Part shown: in pieces, positions 1-8,374 of the stretch
Numbering within the stretch: the stretch's first letter is position 1
How the letters are laid out: each line of letters begins with the position of its first letter
NCBI GenBank assembly: GCA_000437555.1
Contig: FR901021.1
Location: 1-21,827, forward strand
From: Acidaminococcus sp. CAG:917
GTDB taxonomy: Bacteria > Bacillota > Clostridia > Christensenellales > CAG-917
Length of the DNA stretch: 21,827 nucleotides
Reading direction: 5' to 3'
Made by a program: the position numbers and the translations under genes
The notes under the pieces: generated by a model
What the model was told of the DNA's origin: nothing
What the model saw: only the letters and a program-made list of their open reading frames with translations
Database searches by the model: none

Positions 1-47
1 GAAAGGCAGGGGCTGGCAAGTCTGTGTGAAAGCTCGTGCTAACACTT

Positions 48-122
48 TGGAGCGGGAGACGGGATTCGGACCCGCGACTTTCACCTTGGCAAGGTGACAC
101 TCTACCACTGAGTCACTCCCGC
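48..122 (-). tRNA. tRNA-Gly (anticodon GCC)
   Basis: Read on the minus strand, the acceptor stem GCGGGAG pairs with CTCCCGC. The anticodon stem TCACC/GGTGA encloses the loop TTGCCAA, giving anticodon GCC (glycine). The T arm contains GGTCCGAATCC. The discriminator base is T, usual for bacterial tRNA-Gly, and CCA is encoded (48-50). All arms of the cloverleaf can be placed, so this is a complete, normal-looking gene. Confidence 0.96.
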
Positions 123-146
123 ATAAGCATGACTTCGACATTGACA

Positions 147-175
147 AATATACCATTGTTTATCGAATTTGGCAA
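147..175 (-). promoter_or_regulatory. Promoter of tRNA-Gly
   Basis: The minus strand carries TTGCCA (-35, 170-175), a 17-bp spacer and TATATT (-10, 147-152). The predicted transcription start is near 140, about 18 nt before the mature 5' end at 122. Each hexamer matches consensus at 5 of 6 positions. Confidence 0.75.
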
Positions 176-372
176 CCGAATTGTTAATTTTTTTTAAAAT
201 TTTTTTGCAATTTTGTTTGTTTTGCCCAAACCTGCATTTTTTTATTTGTGTCCGCCTTTATATTTTTTCTCTTTTTAGGTTTTTAAGAAATTGCCGCAAC
301 AATAAATAATCAAAACAAAAAATTTTTTTTATTCTTTTTGTGTTTAAAATGAATTTTAGATTAAAATCGGTA
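176..372. other. AT-rich intergenic stretch without a gene
   Basis: Very A/T-rich DNA between the divergent tRNA and GH3 promoters. Reading frames across it are low complexity, rich in Phe, Ile, Lys and Leu, and lack a ribosome binding site. Nothing coding or structured is supported. Confidence 0.6.
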
Positions 373-401
373 TTGCAATAAAGATATAACTTTGATATAA
401 T
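373..401 (+). promoter_or_regulatory. Promoter of the GH3 gene (extended -10)
   Basis: TTGCAA (373-378), 17 bp, then TATAAT (396-401). TG at 393-394 makes an extended -10 (TGATATAAT). Predicted start is near 408. The ribosome binding site AGGAGA (419-424) lies 9 nt before the ATG at 434. No operator-like repeat stands out. Confidence 0.75.
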
Positions 402-433
402 AGTTTTAATTATGATATAGGAGAATTCTTTAA

Positions 434-2932
434 ATGGATAACAAGGAAAACTCAAAACAGTTAACTGCCGACAATGCGGTCGCAAATGTCCCTGATTTCG
501 ACGAAATTTTAAAACAGATGACATTAGAGGAAAAAGCCTCTCTATGCTCGGGCAAAACTTTTTGGCTTACCAAAGAGATAAAAAGACTCGGCGTTCCCTC
601 CGTTTTGATGACGGACGGACCTAACGGGCTTAGAAAGGAAAAAGCAGGCAGAGGCACAAATATAATGAACGAAAGCGAACCGGCTACTTGTTTCCCTACG
701 GCAGTTACTCTTTGTTCCACCTGGGACCCGTCCTTGGCAGAAAAAGCCGGCAAAGCAATTGCCGACGAAGCAAAGGAGCAAGGACAATCCACTGTTTTGG
801 GACCCGGCGTCAATATAAAGCGCTCCCCCCTTTGCGGAAGAAATTTTGAATATTTTTCCGAAGACCCCTACCTCGCAGGAGAAATCGGCAAAGGTTGGGT
901 GCACGGAGTTCAAAGCGAAAATATAGGCGTCAGTTTAAAACACTACTGCGCCAACAATCAAGAACACATACGAATGAGCGTCGACACCATAGCCGACGAA
1001 AGAGCGTTAAGAGAAATTTATCTTCCCGCTTTTGAAAACATCGTAAAAGACGAGCAACCCACCACCGTTATGGCAAGCTATAACCGCCTTAACGGAAAAT
1101 ACCTTTGCGACAACAAACGTATGCTCACCGAAGTGCTCCGTGACGAATGGGGCTTTAAAGGTATCGTCGTCAGCGACTGGGGCGCGGTAAACGACAGAGT
1201 GGAAGGCGTAAAAGCAGGTCTGGACCTTGAAATGCCCGGCAATAACGGCATTAACGACAAGCTCATCGTGGAAGCGGTCAGAAACGGAACGCTTGACGAA
1301 GCCGATCTCGACAAAGTTGCTCTCAGAATGATAAAATTTGCCTTTGAATGCAAAGCAAAGGAAGTGGAAAATCACAAGGCGGATTTTGAAGCTCACCACA
1401 CTCTCGCCCGTGAAATCGGAGCGGCAGGAGCGGTGTTGCTCAAAAACGAAGAAAATATCCTTCCCGTAAAATCGGGCGAAAAAATCGCAGTCATCGGACA
1501 GCTTGCCAAAGTTCCGAGATATCAAGGCGCCGGTTCGTCAAACATAAATCCATACAAAAAGCCCGTATCGTTTATCGAGGCATTGAGCAATGCAAACCGA
1601 GAATATACATACGCCGACGGCTACACCTTAAAGGGAAACGGCTATGATAAATCGCTTATCAAAAAGGCTGTTAAAATCGCAAAGGACGCCGACAAAGTCT
1701 TGCTGTTTATCGGCCTTACCGATTCATACGAAAGCGAAGGTTTTGACCGCAAACATCTCAATATGCCCAACGGACACGAAATACTGTTTGACGCAATTCA
1801 GGCAGTCAATTCAAACGTCGCTGTCGTCTTCTCGGGCGGTTCCCCCGTCGACATGAGAGAGATAGCTCCCGCCGCAAAAGGTCTGTTATGCGCCTATCTC
1901 GGCGGACAAGCCGTGGGTGAAGCGGTTATGGACGTGATATTCGGCGACGTCAATCCTTCCGGCAAGCTTGCCGAAACGTGGCCGCTAAGACTTCACGATA
2001 ACATAGCAAGCAAATACTTCCCTATGGGACCGAAAACGGTTGAATACCGCGAAAGTGTTTATGTGGGCTACCGTTTCTTTGACACGGCAAAGCGCGACGT
2101 TATGTTCCCGTTCGGATACGGACTAAGCTATACCACGTTTGAATACAGCGACCTTAAATTATCAAAAGAAAAATTTAAAGATACCGACTCCGTGGAAATT
2201 TCGTTTAAAATTAAAAACACGGGAAGCATTGACGGTGCGGAAGTAGCACAGGTATACATATCCGACGTCGAGTCGACAATATTCCGCCCCGAAAAGGAAT
2301 TGAAGCGTTTTAGTAAAGTTTTCCTTAAAGCAGGCGAATCGAAAGAAATTAAGTTTACCCTTGACAAGCGTTGCTTTGCCTATTACAACGTCGATATCAA
2401 AGATTGGCACGTGGAAAGCGGCGACTTCAAAATTATGGTGGGCGCATCATCAAGAGATATCCGCCTTGAAAAGACGGTCAGCGTGGAATCTTCCGCACCG
2501 TCGGTTAAAGTGCCCGACTATCGCGAAAGCGCACCTTGCTATTACACACTCGTTGATGAAAAATTCGATATTCCCGCCGAGCAGTTCGAAGTCTTATACA
2601 AAGCTCCGCTCCCCGACAACTCACCTTATAAAAAAGGCGAATTTAACGTTAACTGCACCGTCGGCGACGTATCCATATCGAGATGGGGCAAGTTTATTCA
2701 AAACCTTTTGCACTTCGGCGTAAAGGTTGTATCGAGAAGCAGTCAAAACAAAGATATGCTTTTAGCGTCCGTCGACGATATGCCTATAAGAAGTTTTTAC
2801 GGATTTACGGGCGGTATGATTTCGGCGAAATCGGTTGAAGGACTTATAGAGATGTTCAACGGAAAACGCGGCGGATTTAATAAATTTATAAAAGGCTTTA
2901 AAAAACCAAAAGAGGATAAAGCAAAAAAATAA
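434..2932 (+). CDS. Glycoside hydrolase family 3 beta-glucosidase-type enzyme
   Basis: An 832-residue GH3 protein expected to hydrolyse terminal beta-linked sugars from oligosaccharides in the cytoplasm, since no signal peptide or membrane segment is seen. The N-terminal barrel spans about residues 20-300. It contains KHYCANNQE (169-177, the conserved Lys-His) and VVSDWGA (245-251), in which Asp248 is the expected nucleophile. The second, alpha/beta sandwich domain spans about 320-560; ESEGFDR (433-439) carries the likely acid/base glutamate. A fibronectin III-like domain follows (about 575-675, with KNTGSIDGAEVAQVY). The last 130 residues or so form a basic extension I cannot assign. ATG 434 has a good AGGAGA site and its own promoter. 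It is a single-gene unit ending at a terminator. GH3 enzymes vary widely in substrate (glucosides, xylosides, N-acetylglucosaminides), so beta-glucosidase is the family default, not a proven specificity. Confidence 0.93.
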   Translation: MDNKENSKQLTADNAVANVPDFDEILKQMTLEEKASLCSGKTFWLTKEIKRLGVPSVLMTDGPNGLRKEKAGRGTNIMNESEPATCFPTAVTLCSTWDPSLAEKAGKAIADEAKEQGQSTVLGPGVNIKRSPLCGRNFEYFSEDPYLAGEIGKGWVHGVQSENIGVSLKHYCANNQEHIRMSVDTIADERALREIYLPAFENIVKDEQPTTVMASYNRLNGKYLCDNKRMLTEVLRDEWGFKGIVVSDWGAVNDRVEGVKAGLDLEMPGNNGINDKLIVEAVRNGTLDEADLDKVALRMIKFAFECKAKEVENHKADFEAHHTLAREIGAAGAVLLKNEENILPVKSGEKIAVIGQLAKVPRYQGAGSSNINPYKKPVSFIEALSNANREYTYADGYTLKGNGYDKSLIKKAVKIAKDADKVLLFIGLTDSYESEGFDRKHLNMPNGHEILFDAIQAVNSNVAVVFSGGSPVDMREIAPAAKGLLCAYLGGQAVGEAVMDVIFGDVNPSGKLAETWPLRLHDNIASKYFPMGPKTVEYRESVYVGYRFFDTAKRDVMFPFGYGLSYTTFEYSDLKLSKEKFKDTDSVEISFKIKNTGSIDGAEVAQVYISDVESTIFRPEKELKRFSKVFLKAGESKEIKFTLDKRCFAYYNVDIKDWHVESGDFKIMVGASSRDIRLEKTVSVESSAPSVKVPDYRESAPCYYTLVDEKFDIPAEQFEVLYKAPLPDNSPYKKGEFNVNCTVGDVSISRWGKFIQNLLHFGVKVVSRSSQNKDMLLASVDDMPIRSFYGFTGGMISAKSVEGLIEMFNGKRGGFNKFIKGFKKPKEDKAKK

Positions 2933-3020
2933 GCGGTTTGTCAACAAACGGCTTTCCGAATTAAAGCAAACCGATAAAACACGCATAATAGAATATATTC
3001 TTTTTAATTGCTTAAAACAA

Positions 3021-3047
3021 AAAGCTCCGACACTCGGAGCTTTTTTT
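3021..3047. terminator. Bidirectional terminator between GH3 and Sel1 genes
   Basis: A 10-bp stem (AAAGCTCCGA 3021-3030 with TCGGAGCTTT 3034-3043) and CAC loop, followed by a T run on the plus strand and by TTTTTG on the minus strand. It can end both the GH3 transcript and the convergent Sel1 transcript. A weaker A/T-rich hairpin (3169-3175/3183-3189) sits nearer the Sel1 stop. Confidence 0.88.
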
Positions 3048-3194
3048 ATTTGAAATTCAAGTCGCTAATACTAAAGCAATTTAATTTAAGCACTATAGCT
3101 TTTTTTGTATAACACGCTTTTAATAATTTTACGACTTTATATCCGATTTCCTATTGGCGAGTTTTAAACGAAAATCGCTTGAATTTTCGGATTT

Positions 3195-4244
3195 TTACAA
3201 GTTTTCAAAGTACCTTTCAAGCGCTTCGATAGAATCGGTATCGCCTTGGCGAGCGGCTCTTTTATACCAATAAGCCGCAAGATTCGTATCCTTTACCGCA
3301 CCGCTACCCGTCCTGTAACACTCCGCAAGATTATACTGAGCAATGACGTCGCCGTCCTCAGCGGCGGATTTATACCACTCTGTCGCCTTATAGGCGTCCT
3401 CGTCCGTCCCTATGCCGTTTTCATAGCAAAAGCCCAGCAACCTTTTGGATTCCGGAAGATTTTTGGATTTCATAAACAATTCAAACGCCTCGCCCTCACT
3501 GCCGTATCCTTCATAAAAAACATAAAGATTTCCCAAAAGCGGATATGCTTCCAAAACGTTTAAATCAGACGCTTTTTTATAATATTCAAACGCTTTATCC
3601 GTATCTACGGCAACACCTATCCCGTCTTCGTAAATTTTACCTAAATAACATAAAGCCTTGTTTACTCCGCCGTCCAAAGCCTTGTTTAAAAGCACAAGCG
3701 CACGCTCGGGCGACGATGCGACTTCTTCACCCGCAAGATATAAAAGCGCAAGGTTAAACGTAGCGTCATAGCTGCCGAGACTTGACGCTTTTTCATAAAG
3801 AGAGGCGGCTTTTGAAACGTCTTGCTCCACACCGAGACCTTTATGATATAGGACGGCAAGATTGTTTATGGCGTCGGGATTATCGACAAGACGAGTAAAG
3901 CAAGTAACGGCAAGGTCATAACGCTGCTCTATCCCCTCTCCTTTTGCGTAACATACGCCCAAATCAAACAAGGCGTCATTGACTCCGCCTTCCGCTGCAA
4001 GCGAAAACAGTTTAAAAGCTTTTTCGGGGTCCTTTTGAGCGACAATTCCGTCTTTATAAAAACGCGCGAGCTTAAATTGAGCAACGGGATTATTCTGCTT
4101 GGCGGCTTCCGAAAAAAAATAAAAAGCCTTTATATCGCTTCTTTCCACCCTGTCACCCGTAAGATAACAAAAAGCAAGCTGACACTGAGCGTCCGCTAAA
4201 CCTTCGTTTGCTTTTTTTATCAACTTGTCAATCGATGCGTCCAT
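3195..4244 (-). CDS. Sel1-like repeat (SLR/TPR-like) protein
   Basis: 349 residues made almost wholly of Sel1-like repeats. About nine copies of a roughly 36-residue helix-turn-helix unit run from residue 16 to 334, with recurrent LA..Y..G.G...D..KA..WY.KAA patterns (e.g. EDGIGVAVDTDKAFEYYKKA, 206-225). Such solenoids are protein-binding scaffolds. There is no signal peptide or membrane helix, so it is probably cytoplasmic, and its partner is unknown. The ATG at 4244 is the only Met near the N-terminus, and no Shine-Dalgarno sequence precedes it; the best promoter would start transcription exactly at this ATG (see promoter). It is convergent with the GH3 gene and divergent from the ABC gene, so context gives no clear role. 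Confidence 0.92.
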   Translation of the reverse strand: MDASIDKLIKKANEGLADAQCQLAFCYLTGDRVERSDIKAFYFFSEAAKQNNPVAQFKLARFYKDGIVAQKDPEKAFKLFSLAAEGGVNDALFDLGVCYAKGEGIEQRYDLAVTCFTRLVDNPDAINNLAVLYHKGLGVEQDVSKAASLYEKASSLGSYDATFNLALLYLAGEEVASSPERALVLLNKALDGGVNKALCYLGKIYEDGIGVAVDTDKAFEYYKKASDLNVLEAYPLLGNLYVFYEGYGSEGEAFELFMKSKNLPESKRLLGFCYENGIGTDEDAYKATEWYKSAAEDGDVIAQYNLAECYRTGSGAVKDTNLAAYWYKRAARQGDTDSIEALERYFENL

Positions 4245-4250
4245 AACGTT

Positions 4251-4279
4251 ATTTTATTATAACCGCAAAGAGAAGTCAA
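4251..4279 (-). promoter_or_regulatory. Promoter of the Sel1 gene, implying a leaderless mRNA
   Basis: The minus strand has TTGACT (-35, 4274-4279), exactly 17 bp, and TAAAAT (-10, 4251-4256), each 5/6 to consensus. The +1 position predicted from this -10 is 4244, the A of the ATG. A TATAAT also occurs at 4256-4261 but only 12 bp from the -35. Confidence 0.65.
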
Positions 4280-4387
4280 TATTAAGTCTTGATATATGTA
4301 GCATTTTATATTATTATATATATTGTTTCTGCCTTACAAAGCGCGAATATTAAAATATAATGCTTAAGGCCGATATTCGCTTTAATT

Positions 4388-4416
4388 CCGACAATTCAAG
4401 CTGAAACACTTATACT
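4388..4416 (+). promoter_or_regulatory. Probable promoter of the ABC transporter gene
   Basis: CCGACA (4388-4393, 4/6), 17 bp, TATACT (4411-4416, 5/6). Predicted start is near 4423, giving a leader of about 33 nt that contains AAAGGGG (4444-4450) before ATG 4456. Confidence 0.5.
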
Positions 4417-4455
4417 TTAAACTACCCTATATAAAAAGCGGAGAAAGGGGTAAAA

Positions 4456-7326
4456 ATGCTAAAGCTTATCAACGTTTCAAAAACCTATAAAAACGGCGAC
4501 GTCGAATCCGTGGCTTTGAAAGGAGTCAACGTCGAATTCGGCGAAAGCGGAATAGTTTCCATACTCGGCGGCTCAGGATGCGGAAAATCCACTCTTCTCA
4601 ATATCATAGGCGGACTGTTAGACAGTTCCGAGGGAGAGCTTATTATCAACGACATCTCCACCGCAAACTACAAAGCGACGGATTGGGACTATTACCGCAA
4701 CAATTATATTGGCTTTATTTTCCAAAGCTACTACCTTATTCCGCAGCTTAACGTACTTGAAAACGTTGAACTTACTTTATCGCTCGTCGGAATGTCGAGA
4801 GAGACAAAAAAGCAAAAGGCTCTCGCCGCGCTTAAAATGGTAAACCTTTCCGACCAGATAAAAAAGAAGCCAAACCAACTATCCAACGGACAAATGCAAA
4901 GAGCCGCAATAGCAAGGGCAATCGTGCATAATCCCGAAATAATTTTGGCGGACGAGCCTACGGGAGCGCTTGACAGTGAAAATTCCGTGCAGATTATGAA
5001 GCTGCTTCAATATCTTGCCAAAGACAAACTCGTTCTTATGGTCACTCACAACGCCGAACTCGCATACGAATACTCAAGCAGGATAATTAAAATTAAAGAC
5101 GGCGAAATAATTTCCGACGAATACAACACTCCGACGGCACCGCCCGTCGACGAGCTTTTGTTCGATATGAACGACAAGGAAAACGAAGCCGCGTTATCAG
5201 ACTCTCAAACCTCGGCAAATGTGTTATCCGACGTCAAGAATGCAGAAGGTATGCTTTCGCAAAATAAAAATTCGGAAAACGCAAACGAAGATTTTACCGA
5301 CTCCGATAAAACGAAACAAGCCCTGTCCTATACCGATGATTGTGCAAGCAATGGCGGCGTCTCTTACTGCGATGAAAAAGACGGAAATAAATCAACGCCA
5401 CCCCGAAATCGAAAAAAGAAGCCGTCCATGTCGTTTATCGCCTCGATAAAACTGAGTCTCAAAAATCTTTACAGCAAACTCGGCAGAACGATAATGACAG
5501 TTGTCGCAGGAGCAATTGCAATCATAAGCGTCGCCGTGGTCTTAGGCTTTCAAAACGGCTTTGACACATATATCACGTCTTACGAAGAGCAATCTCTTGC
5601 TCAGTATCCCATCACCGTTCAAAAGACAAATACCCTGTTTAACGATATTTTTGAAAACATAGACGATATGGACAATTTTGACCCGAGCTCGATTAACGTT
5701 TCCAACATTTTGAATATACTTTCAGACTCCGGCTCGTCACGTCCCGCCTATACTGCCGCAAAAGAGATTTATATCAATACGCTTTTGGCTTCAATGCTTC
5801 AAAACAGGGACAAACTTTTGGGCGACAACAACACTATGCTGCTCAAACAGTATCTCGACAAAAATATGGACGATAGCTACGGATACATAAAATACGACTA
5901 TGCCCTGAACCCCGATATTTATATGCTTGACACGATAACTCAAGAAGGCTCTGACGTTACCGCCGAAACGTATACAATGGTCAATCCGTTCTCCAGCCGC
6001 CTTATGACGGATATCGAATCACTCGGAGCGTCCCTTTCCGACCAAATGAAAGAAAGTCTTACGGGAACGCTGAGTTCCATTCAGATTTGGGAGCAAATGC
6101 CGGCAATAGATACAGTCAAGACACAATACGATTTGCTTTACGGCAGCTACCCTTCCGATTCAACCGACGGCATATACGATATTATGCTCGTCGTAGATAA
6201 CTACAATCAGATAGACGACTATATCCTCTATGCTCTCGGAGTCATAGACATAAACGAACTTATCAGCGCTATTATCAACCCGACGGAATCGGAAAAAACC
6301 GTATATTCTTTCGACGACTTTATAGGAATGGAGTTTAAAGTAATGACTCCTTCGGCATATTACGACCTTAACGAGGAAACCGGTTTCTATTATCTTGAAA
6401 CAGACGATTCCAAAATAGACGATTTAATTGAAGAAAGAGGAATGACGGTAAGAATAAGCGGCATTTTAAGGCAAAAACAAGGAGTTGCGGCAGGCTGTTT
6501 AAAAGGTACGGTGGTATATCCAAGCGAATTTGCCGTTTCGTTTATAGAGCAAAATTCGCTTCAGCCGGCGGTTTTGGCTCAGGTTGCAAGTTATATGCAT
6601 TATCTTGAAATTAAGGACAACCCCGATATTCCCGCATCGCAAAAAAAGGTCTACAGCGTCATAAGCGGAACGGAATTGAGCGTAAGCCTCACGTCAAGCA
6701 ATCCCAACAACTATTTTTATTTGCTCAAAAATCTTTTTAAGGTGCAGGATACCGACTCTCCCGAATATATTTACATTTATGCAAATTCGGTGGAATCAAA
6801 AGAAAAAATAACGAATATGCTAAACGCATATAACAATCAATACAACGCTATGCCGATAAACCAAGTAACATTTACCGACAATTCGACGGCGATTGTCAAT
6901 TCGTTAAGTCAGACGGTTGACACCGTTTCGATAATACTTATTTCTATGACGCTCATTTCCGTCATAGTGGCAATGTTCATGATTGCTATAATAATGTATT
7001 CAACCGTTCAGGACAGAACGCAGGAAATCGGAATACTCAGAAGCATCGGTGCAAGACAATTTGATATAATGAGAATATTTAACGTAGAATCGCTTTTGCT
7101 CGGCTTCTTTGCAAGCATAGTGGGAATAGTTCTTTCAAACATACTCGCACTCCCAATAAACGCAATATTAAAATCGACGCTCGGAATATCTAAACTGATA
7201 CTCCCCACATGGTGGCATGCCCTGTTGCTTTTCGGATTCTCGCTACTGCTCACTTTGATATCGGGAGCGATTCCCGCGATTATCGCATCGAAAAAGAATC
7301 CCGTCACGGCGCTGAAAACTGAATGA
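4456..7326 (+). CDS. MacB/FtsX-type ABC transporter, ATPase and permease fused
   Basis: A 956-residue fusion of an ABC ATPase and an FtsX-like permease. ATPase motifs: Walker A GGSGCGKST (38-46), Q-loop FQ (89-90), signature LSNGQ (142-146, a variant of LSGGQ), Walker B IILADE (162-167) and H-loop His198. Residues about 225-322 form an acidic, Asn/Ser/Asp-rich linker ending in the basic stretch RNRKKK. The permease starts with a helix at about 344-364, then has a large outer domain (about 370-820) and three C-terminal helices (about 823-847, 880-900, 918-938); EIGILRSIGA between them is typical of FtsX permeases. MacB-type machines do not move small solutes through a pore but couple ATP use to mechanical work outside the membrane, such as peptide or lipoprotein export or stress signalling. 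The substrate is unknown. No dedicated two-component system lies on the same strand. Confidence 0.9.
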   Translation: MLKLINVSKTYKNGDVESVALKGVNVEFGESGIVSILGGSGCGKSTLLNIIGGLLDSSEGELIINDISTANYKATDWDYYRNNYIGFIFQSYYLIPQLNVLENVELTLSLVGMSRETKKQKALAALKMVNLSDQIKKKPNQLSNGQMQRAAIARAIVHNPEIILADEPTGALDSENSVQIMKLLQYLAKDKLVLMVTHNAELAYEYSSRIIKIKDGEIISDEYNTPTAPPVDELLFDMNDKENEAALSDSQTSANVLSDVKNAEGMLSQNKNSENANEDFTDSDKTKQALSYTDDCASNGGVSYCDEKDGNKSTPPRNRKKKPSMSFIASIKLSLKNLYSKLGRTIMTVVAGAIAIISVAVVLGFQNGFDTYITSYEEQSLAQYPITVQKTNTLFNDIFENIDDMDNFDPSSINVSNILNILSDSGSSRPAYTAAKEIYINTLLASMLQNRDKLLGDNNTMLLKQYLDKNMDDSYGYIKYDYALNPDIYMLDTITQEGSDVTAETYTMVNPFSSRLMTDIESLGASLSDQMKESLTGTLSSIQIWEQMPAIDTVKTQYDLLYGSYPSDSTDGIYDIMLVVDNYNQIDDYILYALGVIDINELISAIINPTESEKTVYSFDDFIGMEFKVMTPSAYYDLNEETGFYYLETDDSKIDDLIEERGMTVRISGILRQKQGVAAGCLKGTVVYPSEFAVSFIEQNSLQPAVLAQVASYMHYLEIKDNPDIPASQKKVYSVISGTELSVSLTSSNPNNYFYLLKNLFKVQDTDSPEYIYIYANSVESKEKITNMLNAYNNQYNAMPINQVTFTDNSTAIVNSLSQTVDTVSIILISMTLISVIVAMFMIAIIMYSTVQDRTQEIGILRSIGARQFDIMRIFNVESLLLGFFASIVGIVLSNILALPINAILKSTLGISKLILPTWWHALLLFGFSLLLTLISGAIPAIIASKKNPVTALKTE

Positions 7327-7361
7327 TTTACAATTTTAAGCGGCAATTTAAAACGACGATA

Positions 7362-7393
7362 AAAAAATCAAAAGCTTTTGCTTTTGATTTTTT
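7362..7393. terminator. Bidirectional terminator between ABC gene and 4-TM protein gene
   Basis: A 14-bp perfect stem (7362-7375 with 7380-7393) and TTTT loop, with A-tract and T-tract at its two ends. It fits both the ABC transcript and the convergent gene ending at 7415. Confidence 0.85.
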
Positions 7394-7414
7394 AATTGGA
7401 TTTTTAAACTGTAA

Positions 7415-8257
7415 TTAATTTTCTTTATCCTTTTCAACATCCGACTGCCCGATATCCGACTGTCCCCCGTCCAACGGCTTTTGAGTCGGCGCAGGCTCAT
7501 TCGGGTCTGAGTTTTGAGGCTTAGTTTGAGGTATATTAAGATATGGATTAAATCTCGGGTCGGTAAACGGATTATCGGGGTCAACCTTAACGTTGTCCGT
7601 ATTGCCGTATGTTTTCTTATTACCGTCATTTGAAGCAACATAATTTTTTGAGCCGTAACGCGCGTTTTTAAATTTTTTAAGTCCTTTAAAATCGGCTATT
7701 AAATAAGCCGATAAGCCGAACGAGACGGCACCGAACACAAGCAACAAAACGCTTCCCGAGCTGACAAAATATCCTACGTTACCCGCCATCATCGTTCTGA
7801 CGAACAACACGACGGCAAACGCCCCCGTAAAAGCGGAAATAATTCCCGCGGCGTTCATTATGATTTCCGAGGCAAGCAAAAAATTCTTTAAAGGCTTTTT
7901 TTCGTTTTCGTTTCTCATGTCGGAAACGATAAGTTCCTCCGCCTCTTTGCCCTCTGTTTCAAGTTTCTTTGATTTGGCTCTATGTTTCAACTCTATGACG
8001 AGCAAAGCAACGGCTAAGCCGAACGCCCCCAAAATGAGCACAAGCAATATATATGGCATCACGCTGAAAACGCCGGCAAAAAACGCGGCAGTCTGAGCGT
8101 CCCCTCTGACCAATACGTCAAAAATTTCAAATCTGCCGTTTCCCATCGAAACCGCAACTCCGTTATTTGACCGAAACAGCGGCAAAAACACCGCCACGAT
8201 AAGCACGAGTAAAGATATCAAAAGCAATATGTTTAAAACAATTCTTTTAGATTTCAT
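7415..8257 (-). CDS. Four-helix membrane protein with Pro/Asn/Asp-rich tail, unknown function
   Basis: I do not recognise the family. The likely start is ATG 8257, giving 280 residues, because GGGAGGG lies just upstream; an ATG 13 codons earlier (8296) has no ribosome site. Four hydrophobic segments are visible: LNILLLISLLVLIVAVFLPL near the N-terminus, a second around YILLVLILGAFGLAVALLVI, a third around GIISAFTGAFAVVLFV and a fourth around VLLLVFGAVSFGLSAYLIA. A charged Lys/Glu loop lies between helices 2 and 3. The last 70 or so residues are polar and rich in Pro, Asn, Asp and Gln, hence probably disordered. It is downstream of the kinase operon terminator, so it is probably its own unit; no convincing promoter was found. 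Confidence 0.72.
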   Translation of the reverse strand: MKSKRIVLNILLLISLLVLIVAVFLPLFRSNNGVAVSMGNGRFEIFDVLVRGDAQTAAFFAGVFSVMPYILLVLILGAFGLAVALLVIELKHRAKSKKLETEGKEAEELIVSDMRNENEKKPLKNFLLASEIIMNAAGIISAFTGAFAVVLFVRTMMAGNVGYFVSSGSVLLLVFGAVSFGLSAYLIADFKGLKKFKNARYGSKNYVASNDGNKKTYGNTDNVKVDPDNPFTDPRFNPYLNIPQTKPQNSDPNEPAPTQKPLDGGQSDIGQSDVEKDKEN

Positions 8258-8305
8258 TATCCCTCCCTTTTTGCGGCTTAAAATTTCGGCTGTCATAATT
8301 TACCG

Positions 8306-8345
8306 AAAAAAACCGTTTTGTTTAAACTATCGTAAATCAAAACGG
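8306..8345 (-). terminator. Terminator of the two-component operon
   Basis: On the minus strand CCGTTTTG and CAAAACGG (8-bp stem, 17-nt loop) are followed by seven T. It lies 30 nt after the stop of the histidine kinase and separates it from the 4-TM protein gene. Confidence 0.72.
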
Positions 8346-8374
8346 CGTAGGTGTCAATAGTCATTTATATGAGC

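Noticed and set aside
258..524. Minus-strand frame upstream of and overlapping the GH3 gene
   Set aside because: Low-complexity Phe/Ile/Lys/Leu text from AT-rich DNA, overlapping the GH3 promoter and start.
430..913. Two minus-strand reading frames of 123-127 codons opposite the start of the GH3 gene
   Set aside because: They are antisense to well-supported coding sequence, have no ribosome site, and their residues follow the GH3 codon pattern.
8258..8296. Earlier ATG for the 4-TM membrane protein
   Set aside because: No ribosome site; the internal ATG at 8257 follows GGGAGGG and directly precedes the first hydrophobic helix.
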